Below are positions 23,424-30,720 of a stretch of DNA of 34,475 nucleotides, piece after piece. The notes under the pieces are model-generated. The model made no database searches and was not told where the DNA came from. It saw only the letters and a list, made by a program, of their open reading frames with translations. Each line of letters begins with the position of its first letter. Position 1 is the stretch's first letter. Made by a program: the position numbers and the translations under genes. The stretch lies in the NCBI GenBank assembly GCA_031291395.1, contig JARLJD010000178.1, positions 1 through 34,475 of the forward strand, read 5' to 3'. This DNA is from Alphaproteobacteria bacterium (GTDB taxonomy: Bacteria > Pseudomonadota > Alphaproteobacteria > UBA9219).

Positions 23424-24119
23424 TCATTGAGGGTTGCTATTTTCAGGCTGCGTTCCCTGACCTTGCAACCTCTGCCGCATGTCGGTCAGAAGCTTATCGA
23501 GTTTGCCGTTATCACGCTCAATGATTGAGGCGTATTCCTGCCGCTGCGTAACGCTTTGGCTGACGCCGTCGACGATGACATCGATAATGGCGAGCTTTCC
23601 GTTGTCTTGCCTGACGCGCCAATCGACGCGCGTCGGTTGCTGGCCGCCGAGATGGACGATCTCGCTGCTGACCATAAAGTCCTTTTCGCTCTCCGACCGA
23701 ACGCTTGTCACGCGAAAGCTCTCGCCGGAATAAAATTTCATCCGGTCGCCGTAAGTCTTGACGACAAGCTTTTCAAACAGCTGCATATATTCCTGCCGTT
23801 GCTCAGGCGTTGCCGCATCCCATGCGCGGCCAACGACAAAATGCCCGATTGTTTTCAGGTCAAAGGCGCTGCGCAGAAGATTGTCGTATTTCTCGGAACG
23901 CTGCGTTTGCGTAAGGCTTTTGTCTTTGATAACGCCGAGGGCATTGTTGCCGAGATCCTGAATGAATTTTCCCGCCGGAGTTCGTTGCGCCTGCTCCGGA
24001 CTGGACGCCGCGTTTGCCGTCGGCGCCGTTGCCTGTGCCCAGCCCGCGACAGGCATAAGGGCGCAGGGGATCAGCTGGAGAGCAAAAACCAGATAAGCCT
24101 CTCGCGAAAGTTTAGACAT
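23424..24119 (-). CDS. MlaC/Ttg2D family phospholipid-binding protein
   Basis: A 231-aa periplasmic protein. The N terminus holds a signal peptide ending G-W-A-Q-A, then a Thr/Ala/Ser-rich linker (to about 48). The Tol_Tol_Ttg2 domain (about 50-215) shows K-Y-D-N-L-L-R-S-A-F-D-L-K-T-I-G-H-F-V-V-G-R-A-W, then E-Q-R-Q-E-Y-M-Q-L-F-E-K-L-V-V-K-T-Y, and V-D-W-R-V-R-Q-D-N-G-K-L-A-I-I-D-V-I-V-D-G-V-S, the MlaC signature. MlaC carries phospholipids between the MlaA complex and the inner membrane; the hopanoid-linked HpnM belongs to the same family. No mlaBDEF genes adjoin it. MlaA and HpnN are 13 kb away, so it may work with them. AAGGGAGGCGGCT before the ATG supports the start. Confidence 0.9.
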   Translation of the reverse strand: MSKLSREAYLVFALQLIPCALMPVAGWAQATAPTANAASSPEQAQRTPAGKFIQDLGNNALGVIKDKSLTQTQRSEKYDNLLRSAFDLKTIGHFVVGRAWDAATPEQRQEYMQLFEKLVVKTYGDRMKFYSGESFRVTSVRSESEKDFMVSSEIVHLGGQQPTRVDWRVRQDNGKLAIIDVIVDGVSQSVTQRQEYASIIERDNGKLDKLLTDMRQRLQGQGTQPENSNPQ

Positions 24120-24403
24120 AGCCGCCTCCCTTGGTTCGAGTGGGAACGCTATAAGCTATAAGTTGATTCATCACGGCCTTCCTGACCATCGTTGCTAACG
24201 CCAACAAGAATAAATAAATGCAGGGTATAATTTAGGCAGCGCCTGTATAAATTTTCTATAATCAAAATTCGGAATCGTAATGTACGTTCCATAAAATCCT
24301 GACCATTTAACGGGAGAAATGAGCGCAGAGATTGCAATGCCATTGTTTCTGGCAGCGCAAAAAAGCTGCGAAATGCCCGAAAAGCTAAACCGGCCTTTCT
24401 CGT

Positions 24404-25048
24404 CTATTTCCCAGCGTTGCTTTCAGGCGCAGCCTCATCGGGGGTTTCTGCGGGCGTCTCTTCATCCTTGCTCGGCAGGGCATCCATGTCTGTCCATGAA
24501 TAGAAAATCAACACGGTCTTTTTTGTGTTATGCGAAAAGCCATAGCGAGGATCCAGCGCCTCGACCAAATTGCCTTGCTGCGCGTCATACGCGGTAAGGG
24601 CAAACTTCGCGACGCCTTTCTGCTCCTCGGATCCATAAAGCGCAATCTGCGGAAAAGTGAAGGGCGTTGTTGAGAAAGGAATGGGTATAGTAAACTCGGG
24701 AACGCCGATCAGAAAAGTTTTGCGATCCGTGGACAAAGCGCCGGATCGCGCCTCGATAACGACCCGCGCCTTCTTCCTGTCGTCGACCAGACGCAACTGT
24801 TGTTTCAAAAGCCCGGTTCGAATAGCGCCCATCGCATATTTGCTGTCCGTTCCCTCAAAATGGCTGCCGTCGACAAAGACGGGGGTGTTGGGAGGTATTT
24901 TCAGAACCAATGAATCTGCGGCGCGTTCAGCCGCCGTCGAAATCAATAATTCTTCCGTTGCCGTACGCGGCGGATTGGATTCAACCGCCGTGGTACACCC
25001 GCCGAGCGTCAAAAGAAGAACGGCCAGAGCGACGCGCCTCTTGAACAT
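24404..25048 (-). CDS. DUF6655-like lipoprotein
   Basis: A 214-aa lipoprotein. The signal M-F-K-R-R-V-A-L-A-V-L-L-L-T-L-G-G-C18 is followed by T-T-A-V-E and the block P-P-R-T-A-T-E-E-L-L-I-S-T-A-A-E-R-A-A-D-S-L, which I recall as the opening of the DUF6655 family. The middle has a strand-rich domain (about 55-165) with P-V-F-V-D-G-S-H-F, R-V-V-I-E-A-R-S-G-A-L-S and P-E-F-T-I-P-I-P. The C terminus is an acidic Glu/Pro tail. Function unknown. AAAAGGAGGCAAGA before the ATG fits the start. The family name is recalled and not verified. Confidence 0.6.
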   Translation of the reverse strand: MFKRRVALAVLLLTLGGCTTAVESNPPRTATEELLISTAAERAADSLVLKIPPNTPVFVDGSHFEGTDSKYAMGAIRTGLLKQQLRLVDDRKKARVVIEARSGALSTDRKTFLIGVPEFTIPIPFSTTPFTFPQIALYGSEEQKGVAKFALTAYDAQQGNLVEALDPRYGFSHNTKKTVLIFYSWTDMDALPSKDEETPAETPDEAAPESNAGK

Positions 25049-25305
25049 TCTTGCCTCCTTTTCATGCCCTCGCAAGCTTGGACAACCGCATATCCTTCAT
25101 AACATTTTCAGAACACGGCGCAAAGCGTGACGTATTCTCCCCTCATTCCGGCGAGGCTTGTGGAAATCAAAATGGCGACGCAACGCGCCTGTGTAAACGT
25201 CCGTGCGAATGCTTGGGTCGCGCAGCTCAAAACAAATCATGTTCGTTTTTGTCTTTATGATCGCATATACTGCAGAAGACCCCTTTGTGTGGAAGGATTT
25301 TCCGT

Positions 25306-25533
25306 TTGTCTGCTCTGCTGACTTTCTTTTTGCGTGCGCTGATATGGGGCTATCGGCATAGCTTGTCTTTGTTTTTCGGACAGCAATGCCGTTTTCTGCC
25401 CACCTGTTCGGAATATGCCGACGAAGCATTGCGTTTGCATGGGCCGATTAAGGGTACAAAACTGGCGATCAAACGCTTCTGCCGCTGTCATCCTTGGGGC
25501 GGGCAAGGGTTTGATCCGGTTCCGCCGCCGTGA
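25306..25533 (+). CDS. yidD: YidD membrane-protein insertion efficiency factor
   Basis: A 75-aa protein with the YidD hallmarks: I-W-G-Y-R-H-S-L-S-L-F-F-G-Q-Q-C-R-F-L-P-T-C-S-E-Y near residues 13-35 (in the family usually 'Y-q-r-x-i-S-p-l-l-g-x-x-C-R-F-x-P-T-C-S-x-Y'), then R-L-H-G-P-I-K-G-T-K-L-A-I-K-R-F-C-R-C-H-P-W and the end G-G-x-G-F-D-P-V-P. YidD helps YidC insert inner-membrane proteins. The start is taken as TTG at 25306, which has GGAAGGA 7 bp upstream; a TTG at 25285 is the alternative. It is followed by lnt on the same strand. The usual neighbour yidC is not in the window. Confidence 0.92.
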   Translation: MSALLTFFLRALIWGYRHSLSLFFGQQCRFLPTCSEYADEALRLHGPIKGTKLAIKRFCRCHPWGGQGFDPVPPP

Positions 25534-25617
25534 TTTCAAGAAGCCTGCTTTTCTGAACAGGTGCTGAACCGATTTTTCAATTTGACGCCGCGCCGCTTGA
25601 ATGCGATTGGTAAGCGC

Positions 25618-27198
25618 ATGAATCCCAATCGTTCTTTCTCCTTATCCTCCCTCATCGTCCGCCTGCAAAGCGCGTCGGGGTGGCGGCGCGTTGATATCGC
25701 TTTTGCTTTGGGCAGCGTCATGATGTTGACGATGCCGCCGTTCAATTTTTTCCCGTTGCTGTGGGTCTGCCTGCCCGGCCTGATTTTCCTGCTGCAGGGA
25801 ACGCAAAACGGGAAACAGGCTTTCGCCGTGGGCTGGAGCTTCGCGTTCGGATTCTTCGTCTTCGGCCTTTACTGGATCGCGGCGTCGATGTTCGTCGATA
25901 TCAAGCATTTCTGGTGGGCGGTGCCGTTTTCTGTCGCCGGATTGCCGGCTTTCTTCGCGCTTTATTACGGAATCGCGGCGATGATCGCGCGCAAGATCGG
26001 CTTATCCGGCGTTCGCGGCGCTCTCAGTTTCGGCTTGCTGTGGTTTCTGGCCGATTATGCGCGCGGGCATATGTTCACGGGTTTCCCGTGGAATCTGCTT
26101 GGCTACGCTTTTTCGGGCGCGTTACCGGTTTTGCAAATCACCAGCCTCGTCGGCATTTACGGGCTGACCCTTCTGACCGCCGTCGCCGCTTGCTTGCCCG
26201 CAAGCCTTATCGACAAAACGACATCATCCCGCGTCGCCACGGCGTTCGGCCTGATCCTTTTCGCGGCGCTGGCGATCGGCGGGGAAATCCGCTTGCAAAC
26301 GACCGCCACAGGCGACGTCCCCGGCGTGCGGTTGCGTCTGGTACAGCCCGACATCAATCAGGCCAGCAAATGGCGCAACAGCGAACGCGCGCGCGACTTC
26401 CAAAGCTTAATTGATCTTTCGGCGGCGAAAGGCGACAAGCCCGTCACGCACGTCATCTGGCCCGAAACCGCATCGACCTATTATCTTGGCGAAGACGCTC
26501 TGCACCGCCAGCAAATCGCCGCCAGCATTCCGGCGGCCTCGACCGTCATCACCGGCGTTATCCGCCGCGAGCTGGATCAAAACGGCGCTACGCGTTTCTA
26601 TAACTCTCTGGTGGCGGTAGACGGTCTGGGGCGTCTGGTCGCGGGGTATGACAAATCGCATCTGGTGCCGTTCGGCGAATATATGCCGTTCAGAAAATTC
26701 CTTCCGCCCGCACTGCATGCGCTGGCCGCCAGCAGTGCGGATTTTACTTCGGGAACAGGAGCCCGCACATTACGCGTGCTCGGCTTGCCGCCCTTCAGCC
26801 CCTTGATCTGCTATGAAGTGATCTTTCCAGGCGAAGTCGTCGATCGCAACGATCGCCCCGATTTTATGCTTAATATAACAAATGACGGTTGGTACGGACG
26901 CACGACCGGCCCTTATCAGCATTTTGCTATCGCGCGCGTGCGCGCCATTGAAGAAGGGCTGCCGCTTGTACGCGTCGCCAACACCGGAATTTCTGGAGTC
27001 GTTGATCCGTTGGGGCGAATCAAAAAGAGATTGGGATTAGACAAACGCGGTTTCATTGACAGCGACCTTCCTTCAGCTTTGCCGCCAACCCTGTTCGGGA
27101 AATATGGCGATGTACCCGCAGGAATTGCGTTTCTTCTTATTTCTGCAACAACTGCGCTAGTTTTTATAAAAAAAAGAAGAAAATTACCCCCTATTTGA
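25618..27198 (+). CDS. lnt: Apolipoprotein N-acyltransferase
   Basis: Lnt adds the third acyl chain to lipoproteins in the inner membrane. The 526-aa form read from ATG 25618 has about seven membrane helices (F-A-L-G-S-V-M-M-L-T-M onward to about residue 220, plus one at the C terminus) and a nitrilase domain. The catalytic triad is visible: Glu283 in W-P-E-T-A-S, Lys346 in D-K-S-H-L-V-P-F-G-E and Cys398 in L-I-C-Y-E-V-I-F-P. N-I-T-N-D-G-W-Y-G and Q-H-F-A-I-A-R-V-R-A-I-E-E-G are also present. A GTG at 25561 would add 19 residues. The XRE regulator that follows is a common alphaproteobacterial neighbour. It serves the many lipoproteins in this window, including MlaA. Confidence 0.96.
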   Translation: MNPNRSFSLSSLIVRLQSASGWRRVDIAFALGSVMMLTMPPFNFFPLLWVCLPGLIFLLQGTQNGKQAFAVGWSFAFGFFVFGLYWIAASMFVDIKHFWWAVPFSVAGLPAFFALYYGIAAMIARKIGLSGVRGALSFGLLWFLADYARGHMFTGFPWNLLGYAFSGALPVLQITSLVGIYGLTLLTAVAACLPASLIDKTTSSRVATAFGLILFAALAIGGEIRLQTTATGDVPGVRLRLVQPDINQASKWRNSERARDFQSLIDLSAAKGDKPVTHVIWPETASTYYLGEDALHRQQIAASIPAASTVITGVIRRELDQNGATRFYNSLVAVDGLGRLVAGYDKSHLVPFGEYMPFRKFLPPALHALAASSADFTSGTGARTLRVLGLPPFSPLICYEVIFPGEVVDRNDRPDFMLNITNDGWYGRTTGPYQHFAIARVRAIEEGLPLVRVANTGISGVVDPLGRIKKRLGLDKRGFIDSDLPSALPPTLFGKYGDVPAGIAFLLISATTALVFIKKRRKLPPI

Positions 27199-27208
27199 GC
27201 ATATGTTC

Positions 27209-27241
27209 TTGATTTGCATTATCAAATATTCTACTTATATT
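27209..27241 (+). promoter_or_regulatory. Candidate promoter and dyad upstream of the XRE gene
   Basis: A TTGAT/ATCAA dyad (27209-27213 with 27221-27225) overlaps a possible -35 TTGCAT (27214-27219). A 16-bp spacer leads to the -10 TATATT (27236-27241). The XRE start is 70 bp further on. The dyad is a fair candidate operator for self-regulation. No experiment or conservation supports it. Confidence 0.35.
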
Positions 27242-27310
27242 AGTACGAGATTGTAAAATGCAACCGCGTACGTTAGTTTGCGCCTGCTTAGTCATACATG
27301 AGTATTACCT

Positions 27311-27787
27311 ATGGACGTCGCCGCTAAAAATAAGATCAAAAAGACCGAGCTTCGCTCCGAGAATCCGGACCCGGTCGACATCCATGTCGGAGCGCGGTTG
27401 CGCATGCGCAGAAATCTTGTCGGCCTCAGTCAGGAGCAGTTGGGTAAGTCGCTTGGCCTGACCTTTCAGCAGATTCAGAAATACGAACGCGGCATCAACC
27501 GCATGGGATCAAGCCGCCTGTTCCAGATTGCGAAGACCTTATCCATACCCGTTTCCTATTTCTTTGAAGACCTGCCTTCGACGCTGGGGGCAACGGCGCA
27601 ACAGGGCTTTGCCGAAAGCGGGCAAGAGCCTTTGGAAGGCGGCAGCGCGTCGGAACACCAAAGCGACTATGACATCCTGCGCCGCCGCGAGACGCTGGAA
27701 TTGATCCGCGCCTATTACCGCATTCAGGACAGCAAACAACGCCGCAAGGTGTATGAGCTGATCCGCTCGATGTCGGATGAGGGATAG
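27311..27787 (+). CDS. XRE-family regulator of the PraR/PhrR type
   Basis: A 158-aa DNA-binding protein. The HTH_XRE domain (about 23-85) reads P-V-D-I-H-V-G-A-R-L-R-M-R-R, then L-S-Q-E-Q-L-G-K-S-L-G-L-T-F-Q-Q-I-Q-K-Y-E-R-G-I-N-R-M and I-P-V-S-Y-F-F-E-D-L. This is the conserved alphaproteobacterial repressor group that includes Sinorhizobium PhrR and rhizobial PraR. The C-terminal part (about 118-158) ends Y-Y-R-I-Q-D-S-K-Q-R-R-K-V-Y-E-L-I-R-S-M, also typical. In many alphaproteobacteria lnt, this gene and metK are neighbours; here an ABC transporter operon on the other strand takes the place of metK. No strong ribosome binding site is seen. It may regulate itself through the dyad at 27209-27225. 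Confidence 0.85.
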   Translation: MDVAAKNKIKKTELRSENPDPVDIHVGARLRMRRNLVGLSQEQLGKSLGLTFQQIQKYERGINRMGSSRLFQIAKTLSIPVSYFFEDLPSTLGATAQQGFAESGQEPLEGGSASEHQSDYDILRRRETLELIRAYYRIQDSKQRRKVYELIRSMSDEG

Positions 27788-27814
27788 CCCCTTCATTTCA
27801 GGTAAGACGCACCA

Positions 27815-28546
27815 CTAACTCGCCGCCGCAATCACCGACAAAAATTGCCCCAGCCGCTCCGTCTGCGGGTTTTTCAGAATATCCGCGCCGCCGCTCTCGA
27901 CGATCTCGCCGCTTGCCATAAATACGACCTGATCGGCGGCATGCCGCGCGAAGCCAAGCAAATGCGTGATGATGAAGATGCCGATATGCTTCCCGCGCAA
28001 AGTTTTCAGATAGGACAGGATTTTGGCGATCTGCTCGACATCCAAGGCCGAGGTAATTTCGTCCAGCAGCAAATACCGCGGCTCCAGCATCAACGCCCGC
28101 GCCAAGGCCACGCGCTGGCGCTGCCCCAGCGAGGCTTCGTTCGGATAATTGTCGATAAATTCCTTCATGTCGAAGGCCTCGATCAACGCGTCAAGTTCGC
28201 CATTCATCGACCCGCTTTTCTGCCGCCGCACCGGCAACAAAATATTTTCCCTAAGCGTCAAATGCGGCCACAGGAAAAGCTGTTGGAAAACCGTGGTCAG
28301 TTTCGGCCAAGGCGGCGTAAAGGGCGCATCTTTCGGCCACGGATAGCGAAACACCTCGTCGTCGACCGCGATCTCCCCGCTTTGCGGCGACTCCAGCAAA
28401 GCCATACAGCGCAGCAACGTCGTCTTGCCGCAACCGCTCGGCCCGATCAGAACCGTGATGCCGTTCGTATCGACTTGAAGGCTGATGTCTTTCAAGATGG
28501 GCTTGCCGGGGGCATAGCAGAAATCAAGATGGCGCGCTTCCAGCAT
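27815..28546 (-). CDS. Polar amino-acid type ABC transporter ATPase
   Basis: A 243-aa importer ATPase. Walker A is G-P-S-G-C-G-K-T-T (35-43), the Q-loop reads V-F-Q-Q-L-F-L-W-P-H-L-T, Walker B is Y-L-L-L-D-E with S-A-L-D after it, and the H-loop is I-I-T-H. The signature is S-L-G-Q-R-Q-R-V-A-L-A-R-A, where the usual L-S-G-G-Q has become S-L-G-Q-R-Q. It belongs to the GlnQ/HisP family by context. It starts 1 bp after the permease stop, so translation is probably coupled. The signature change could lower the ATPase rate; whether it matters is unknown. With the permease and the solute-binding protein (29848-30720) it makes a complete importer apart from a second permease subunit. Confidence 0.9.
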   Translation of the reverse strand: MLEARHLDFCYAPGKPILKDISLQVDTNGITVLIGPSGCGKTTLLRCMALLESPQSGEIAVDDEVFRYPWPKDAPFTPPWPKLTTVFQQLFLWPHLTLRENILLPVRRQKSGSMNGELDALIEAFDMKEFIDNYPNEASLGQRQRVALARALMLEPRYLLLDEITSALDVEQIAKILSYLKTLRGKHIGIFIITHLLGFARHAADQVVFMASGEIVESGGADILKNPQTERLGQFLSVIAAAS

Positions 28547-28547
28547 C

Positions 28548-29213
28548 TCACCGCTCCGACAAATCGCGCGTATAGCGCTTTTTCAAATAGGCCGCCGTCA
28601 GATTGATCGGCAGGCACACGGCGAGGAAGAACATCGCCAGCGCGGTGTATATCTCGACCGGCCGATAGATCGTGCTGTTGATGCGCTGCGCGACGCGGAA
28701 AATTTCCTCGACCGAGATCAAGCTGGCGAACAAAGTCGCATGCAGCATCATAACCTGCTGCGTCATCATCCCGGGCAGCAATTGGCGGAACAAAATCGGC
28801 AGTTGGATCTTCGTGACAATGTCGCGTTGCGACAGCCCGCACACGCGCCCCGCGATGATGAATTGCGAGGGAAAATCGGCCACGGCCTGTCGCACCATTT
28901 CGCCCACGCCGAAAATATTGACCAAAGCGAACGTCAGCGACGCCGTATAAAAAGGATCGATCACGACATCGAACACGGCCTGCGCCGGATAATGCAGCCA
29001 GAACAAAACCACCAAAGTCGGAATGGCCGAAAACGCAAACGACATCGCCCGAATAAACCGCCCCCAGCTCCGCGGCGCATTCGCCCCCACGACGCCCAGC
29101 ATAACGCCGAAAACGATCCCCGATGTCCAGATGACAAGGCACAGCTCCAGTGTAACCCGCAGCCCTTGCAGGAAAGCGACGTGATAGGTGATGAGGATAT
29201 CGAAGACGGACAT
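28548..29213 (-). CDS. Polar amino-acid ABC transporter permease
   Basis: A 221-aa inner membrane protein with about five helices, beginning M-S-V-F-D-I-L-I-T-Y-H-V-A-F-L-Q-G-L-R-V-T-L-E-L-C. The HisM/GlnP family core is present: F-A-L-V-N-I-F-G-V-G-E-M-V-R-Q-A-V, then A-G-R-V-C-G-L-S-Q-R-D-I-V-T-K-I-Q-L-P, the EAA loop that contacts the ATPase. Only one permease gene exists, so a homodimer is likely. The start region is duplicated 632 bp upstream at 29821-29845. The start codon lies 9 bp after the brnA-like stop, so the permease may now depend on transcription from the toxin-antitoxin promoter as well as from the operon promoter. Confidence 0.9.
   Translation of the reverse strand: MSVFDILITYHVAFLQGLRVTLELCLVIWTSGIVFGVMLGVVGANAPRSWGRFIRAMSFAFSAIPTLVVLFWLHYPAQAVFDVVIDPFYTASLTFALVNIFGVGEMVRQAVADFPSQFIIAGRVCGLSQRDIVTKIQLPILFRQLLPGMMTQQVMMLHATLFASLISVEEIFRVAQRINSTIYRPVEIYTALAMFFLAVCLPINLTAAYLKKRYTRDLSER
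29189..29213. repeat. Direct repeat, permease-proximal copy
   Basis: This 25-bp sequence (TGATGAGGATATCGAAGACGG then A-CAT) is the first eight codons of the permease read on the minus strand. It is repeated in the same orientation at 29821-29845 with one mismatch. The two copies bracket the brnTA module. Confidence 0.9.
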
Positions 29214-29222
29214 AAGGGGCTT

Positions 29223-29459
29223 CTAATGGTTCGATTGCCGTTCGACGTACAGATCGACCAACGATCGCAGCATGCGTTGATACGGCACTTTCACTTTTTT
29301 GGCCTCCTCCTTCAAGAAGTCGATGCTCGTTTTGGTATATTCCGATGTGACGCGCACAGTGCGTTCGCGCCGCACCAATTGAGCCGGAGGCGGCAGAAAA
29401 TCTTCGATCACCGTGAGTTTCCCCTTCGGGGCGGCGTCAAGTCCGTCGTTTTTCCTCAT
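29223..29459 (-). CDS. brnA: BrnA-like (CopG/RHH) antitoxin
   Basis: A 78-aa protein with a basic, flexible N terminus, L-P-P-P-A-Q-L-V-R-R in the middle, a short strand R-T-V-R-V-T-S-E-Y and two helices, S-I-D-F-L-K-E-E-A-K-K and P-Y-Q-R-M-L-R-S-L-V-D-L-Y. That is the ribbon-helix-helix layout of BrnA-type antitoxins, which bind BrnT and repress their own operon. The start overlaps the end of brnT by 23 bp, the usual toxin-first order of this family. Its stop lies 9 bp before the permease start. The BrnA name rests on the BrnT partner and the fold. Confidence 0.8.
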   Translation of the reverse strand: MRKNDGLDAAPKGKLTVIEDFLPPPAQLVRRERTVRVTSEYTKTSIDFLKEEAKKVKVPYQRMLRSLVDLYVERQSNH

Positions 29460-29721
29460 AAAGTTTTCTCCCTTTTCTCCATTTGCCCGCGCCGATTATG
29501 CGAATGCGTTTTCCCCGCACAGTAAACCGCACCGTCAAAACGCCTTTCGGGGTTTTCCCAATGCAGAAGAGCCGCTCCTCGTCTTTTGAATGCGCCTCGT
29601 CATAAGCTATGATGCGGTTTTCGTCATAGAACGCTTCCTGTGCTTCCGTAAAGGCAATTCCATATTGCTCCTGATTGATGGCGTCCTTCGCGTCATCCCA
29701 TTCAAAGAGGTATTTGATCAT
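29437..29721 (-). CDS. brnT: BrnT-type toxin (RelE-fold ribonuclease)
   Basis: A 94-aa protein with all BrnT marks: F-E-W-D-D-A-K-D-A-I-N-Q-E-Q-Y-G-I-A-F-T-E-A at the N terminus, the D-E-A-H-S-K-D-E-E-R-L-F-C-I-G segment, then V-R-F-T-V-R-G-K-R-I-R-I-I-G-A-G-K-W-R-K and a C-terminal R-R. In the family BrnT is a RelE-like RNase that cuts mRNA and stops growth. Usual BrnT has 'I-R-I-I-S-A-R-x-A'; here it is I-R-I-I-G-A-G-K-W, so two positions of the conserved block differ. Promoter 29749-29777 lies just upstream. The ribosome binding site (AATAAAAG) is weak, which is common for toxins. Confidence 0.88.
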   Translation of the reverse strand: MIKYLFEWDDAKDAINQEQYGIAFTEAQEAFYDENRIIAYDEAHSKDEERLFCIGKTPKGVLTVRFTVRGKRIRIIGAGKWRKGRKLYEEKRRT

Positions 29722-29748
29722 CTTTTATTCTGCATGATTGTACGCATA

Positions 29749-29777
29749 ATAATACATATGTAAATATGTCGCGTCAA
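29749..29777 (-). promoter_or_regulatory. brnTA promoter with palindromic operator
   Basis: On the minus strand, TTGACG (29777-29772) is followed by a 17-bp spacer and TATTAT (29754-29749). This is close to the sigma-70 ideal. A perfect 10-bp palindrome, TACATATGTA (29753-29762), covers the start of the spacer and is a likely BrnA-binding site. The brnT start lies 28 bp downstream of the -10. Confidence 0.65.
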
Positions 29778-29820
29778 CGGCGCGAATCGGAAAAGTTTCA
29801 TCCTATCCCTCCGGCTGGAA

Positions 29821-29845
29821 TGATGAGGATATCGAAGACGGGCAT
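29821..29845. repeat. Direct repeat, binding-protein-proximal copy
   Basis: The second copy of the 25-bp permease start sequence (one mismatch: G for A before CAT). On the minus strand it starts with ATG 2 bp after the stop of the solute-binding protein gene. The reading frame continues only six codons beyond the repeat before hitting a stop, as expected for a truncated gene start. Confidence 0.9.
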
Positions 29846-29847
29846 TG

Positions 29848-30720
29848 TTACGGTTGTTGCTGCGCATAAGGCTTGGCGACGCGCAGCGACTTAATCTTGG
29901 TTTCGTACTTGTCCAAAGTTTTGTCGACAAAACCGCTGTCGCGCAGATAACCAAGCGTCGTATTCAGCATAGCTTTAAACGCGGGCTCATTGGCGGGGAT
30001 CATCATGCCGATATCCAAAACGCGAACGGGAGCGCCTTCGGCGCGGCGCAACACCCCCGGATTAGACGCGTCATATTCGGCGAAAGAGCCTTGGTCTTCG
30101 ACAACTGCATCGGCCTTTTTCGTCGCTACCATAACATAAAGATCGGTAACGCTTGAAAGCTGCGGGACGGCTGCCGTATGAGCGGCGGGAAAATTCTCGC
30201 TCGCGCCGATAGCCGAAAATTCGCCGTCCATCGTGGCCATAGTCACATCCGGATTGTTGGCGCGCGCATAATTGTTATCAAAACGACTATCGTCTTTGCG
30301 AACGAATAAATAGACGGGTAAATACGTTATCGGCCCGACAAAATCGCCTTCACGAGCGCGCCCGGGCATCTCGCCAGCTATCGAACACATCGCGTCATAG
30401 CGGTTCATATTTAAATCGGAAATCATGTTTCCTGTACCAATTTCGGCAACCCAATCAATTTTCAGATTAAGCTGGCGTCCCATTTCTCCCAAAAGGTCGG
30501 CCATAACGCCGCTCATTTTACCGGTGTTGGGATCTTTCATCAAATAGGGCGGCGAAATGTAATATCCGCAGCGCAAGACGCCGGTGCGCTTGACTTGCTC
30601 TAACCGCGTTTCTTTAACTGGCGTAACTACAGCATCCTTACTCGCCGTCACATGCCTTGCTGTCGCAAACGCGACAGCAAAACTAAGAACGACGATCAGG
30701 GCGATTTGGGAGAGCTTCAT
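29848..30720 (-). CDS. Amino-acid ABC transporter solute-binding protein
   Basis: A 290-aa periplasmic protein of the SBP_bac_3 (HisJ/GlnH) family. The signal peptide is M-K-L-S-Q-I-A-L-I-V-V-L-S-F-A-V-A-F-A-T-A. The ligand-binding folds show V-K-R-T-G-V-L-R-C-G-Y-Y (about 45-56), P-Y-L-M-K-D-P-N-T-G-K-M-S-G, D-L-N-M-N-R-Y-D-A-M-C-S, then V-A-T-K-K-A-D-A-V-V-E-D-Q-G and the C-terminal L-R-D-S-G-F-V-D-K. It pairs with the permease and ATPase downstream to import a polar amino acid, the identity of which the sequence does not reveal. The ATG at 30720 has GGAG 7 bp upstream. The long upstream region (30721-31303) is shared with gcrA. Confidence 0.93.
   Translation of the reverse strand: MKLSQIALIVVLSFAVAFATARHVTASKDAVVTPVKETRLEQVKRTGVLRCGYYISPPYLMKDPNTGKMSGVMADLLGEMGRQLNLKIDWVAEIGTGNMISDLNMNRYDAMCSIAGEMPGRAREGDFVGPITYLPVYLFVRKDDSRFDNNYARANNPDVTMATMDGEFSAIGASENFPAAHTAAVPQLSSVTDLYVMVATKKADAVVEDQGSFAEYDASNPGVLRRAEGAPVRVLDIGMMIPANEPAFKAMLNTTLGYLRDSGFVDKTLDKYETKIKSLRVAKPYAQQQP

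Noticed and set aside
24271-24290. Inverted repeat GGAATCGTA / TACGTTCC near the MlaC-family gene
   Set aside because: The arms are short with a one-base bulge, no promoter elements line up with it, and it may be chance.
29743-29762. Repeated AT trinucleotides as a replication or CRISPR-like repeat
   Set aside because: They are explained by the -10 and operator of the brnTA promoter; no spacer pattern exists.
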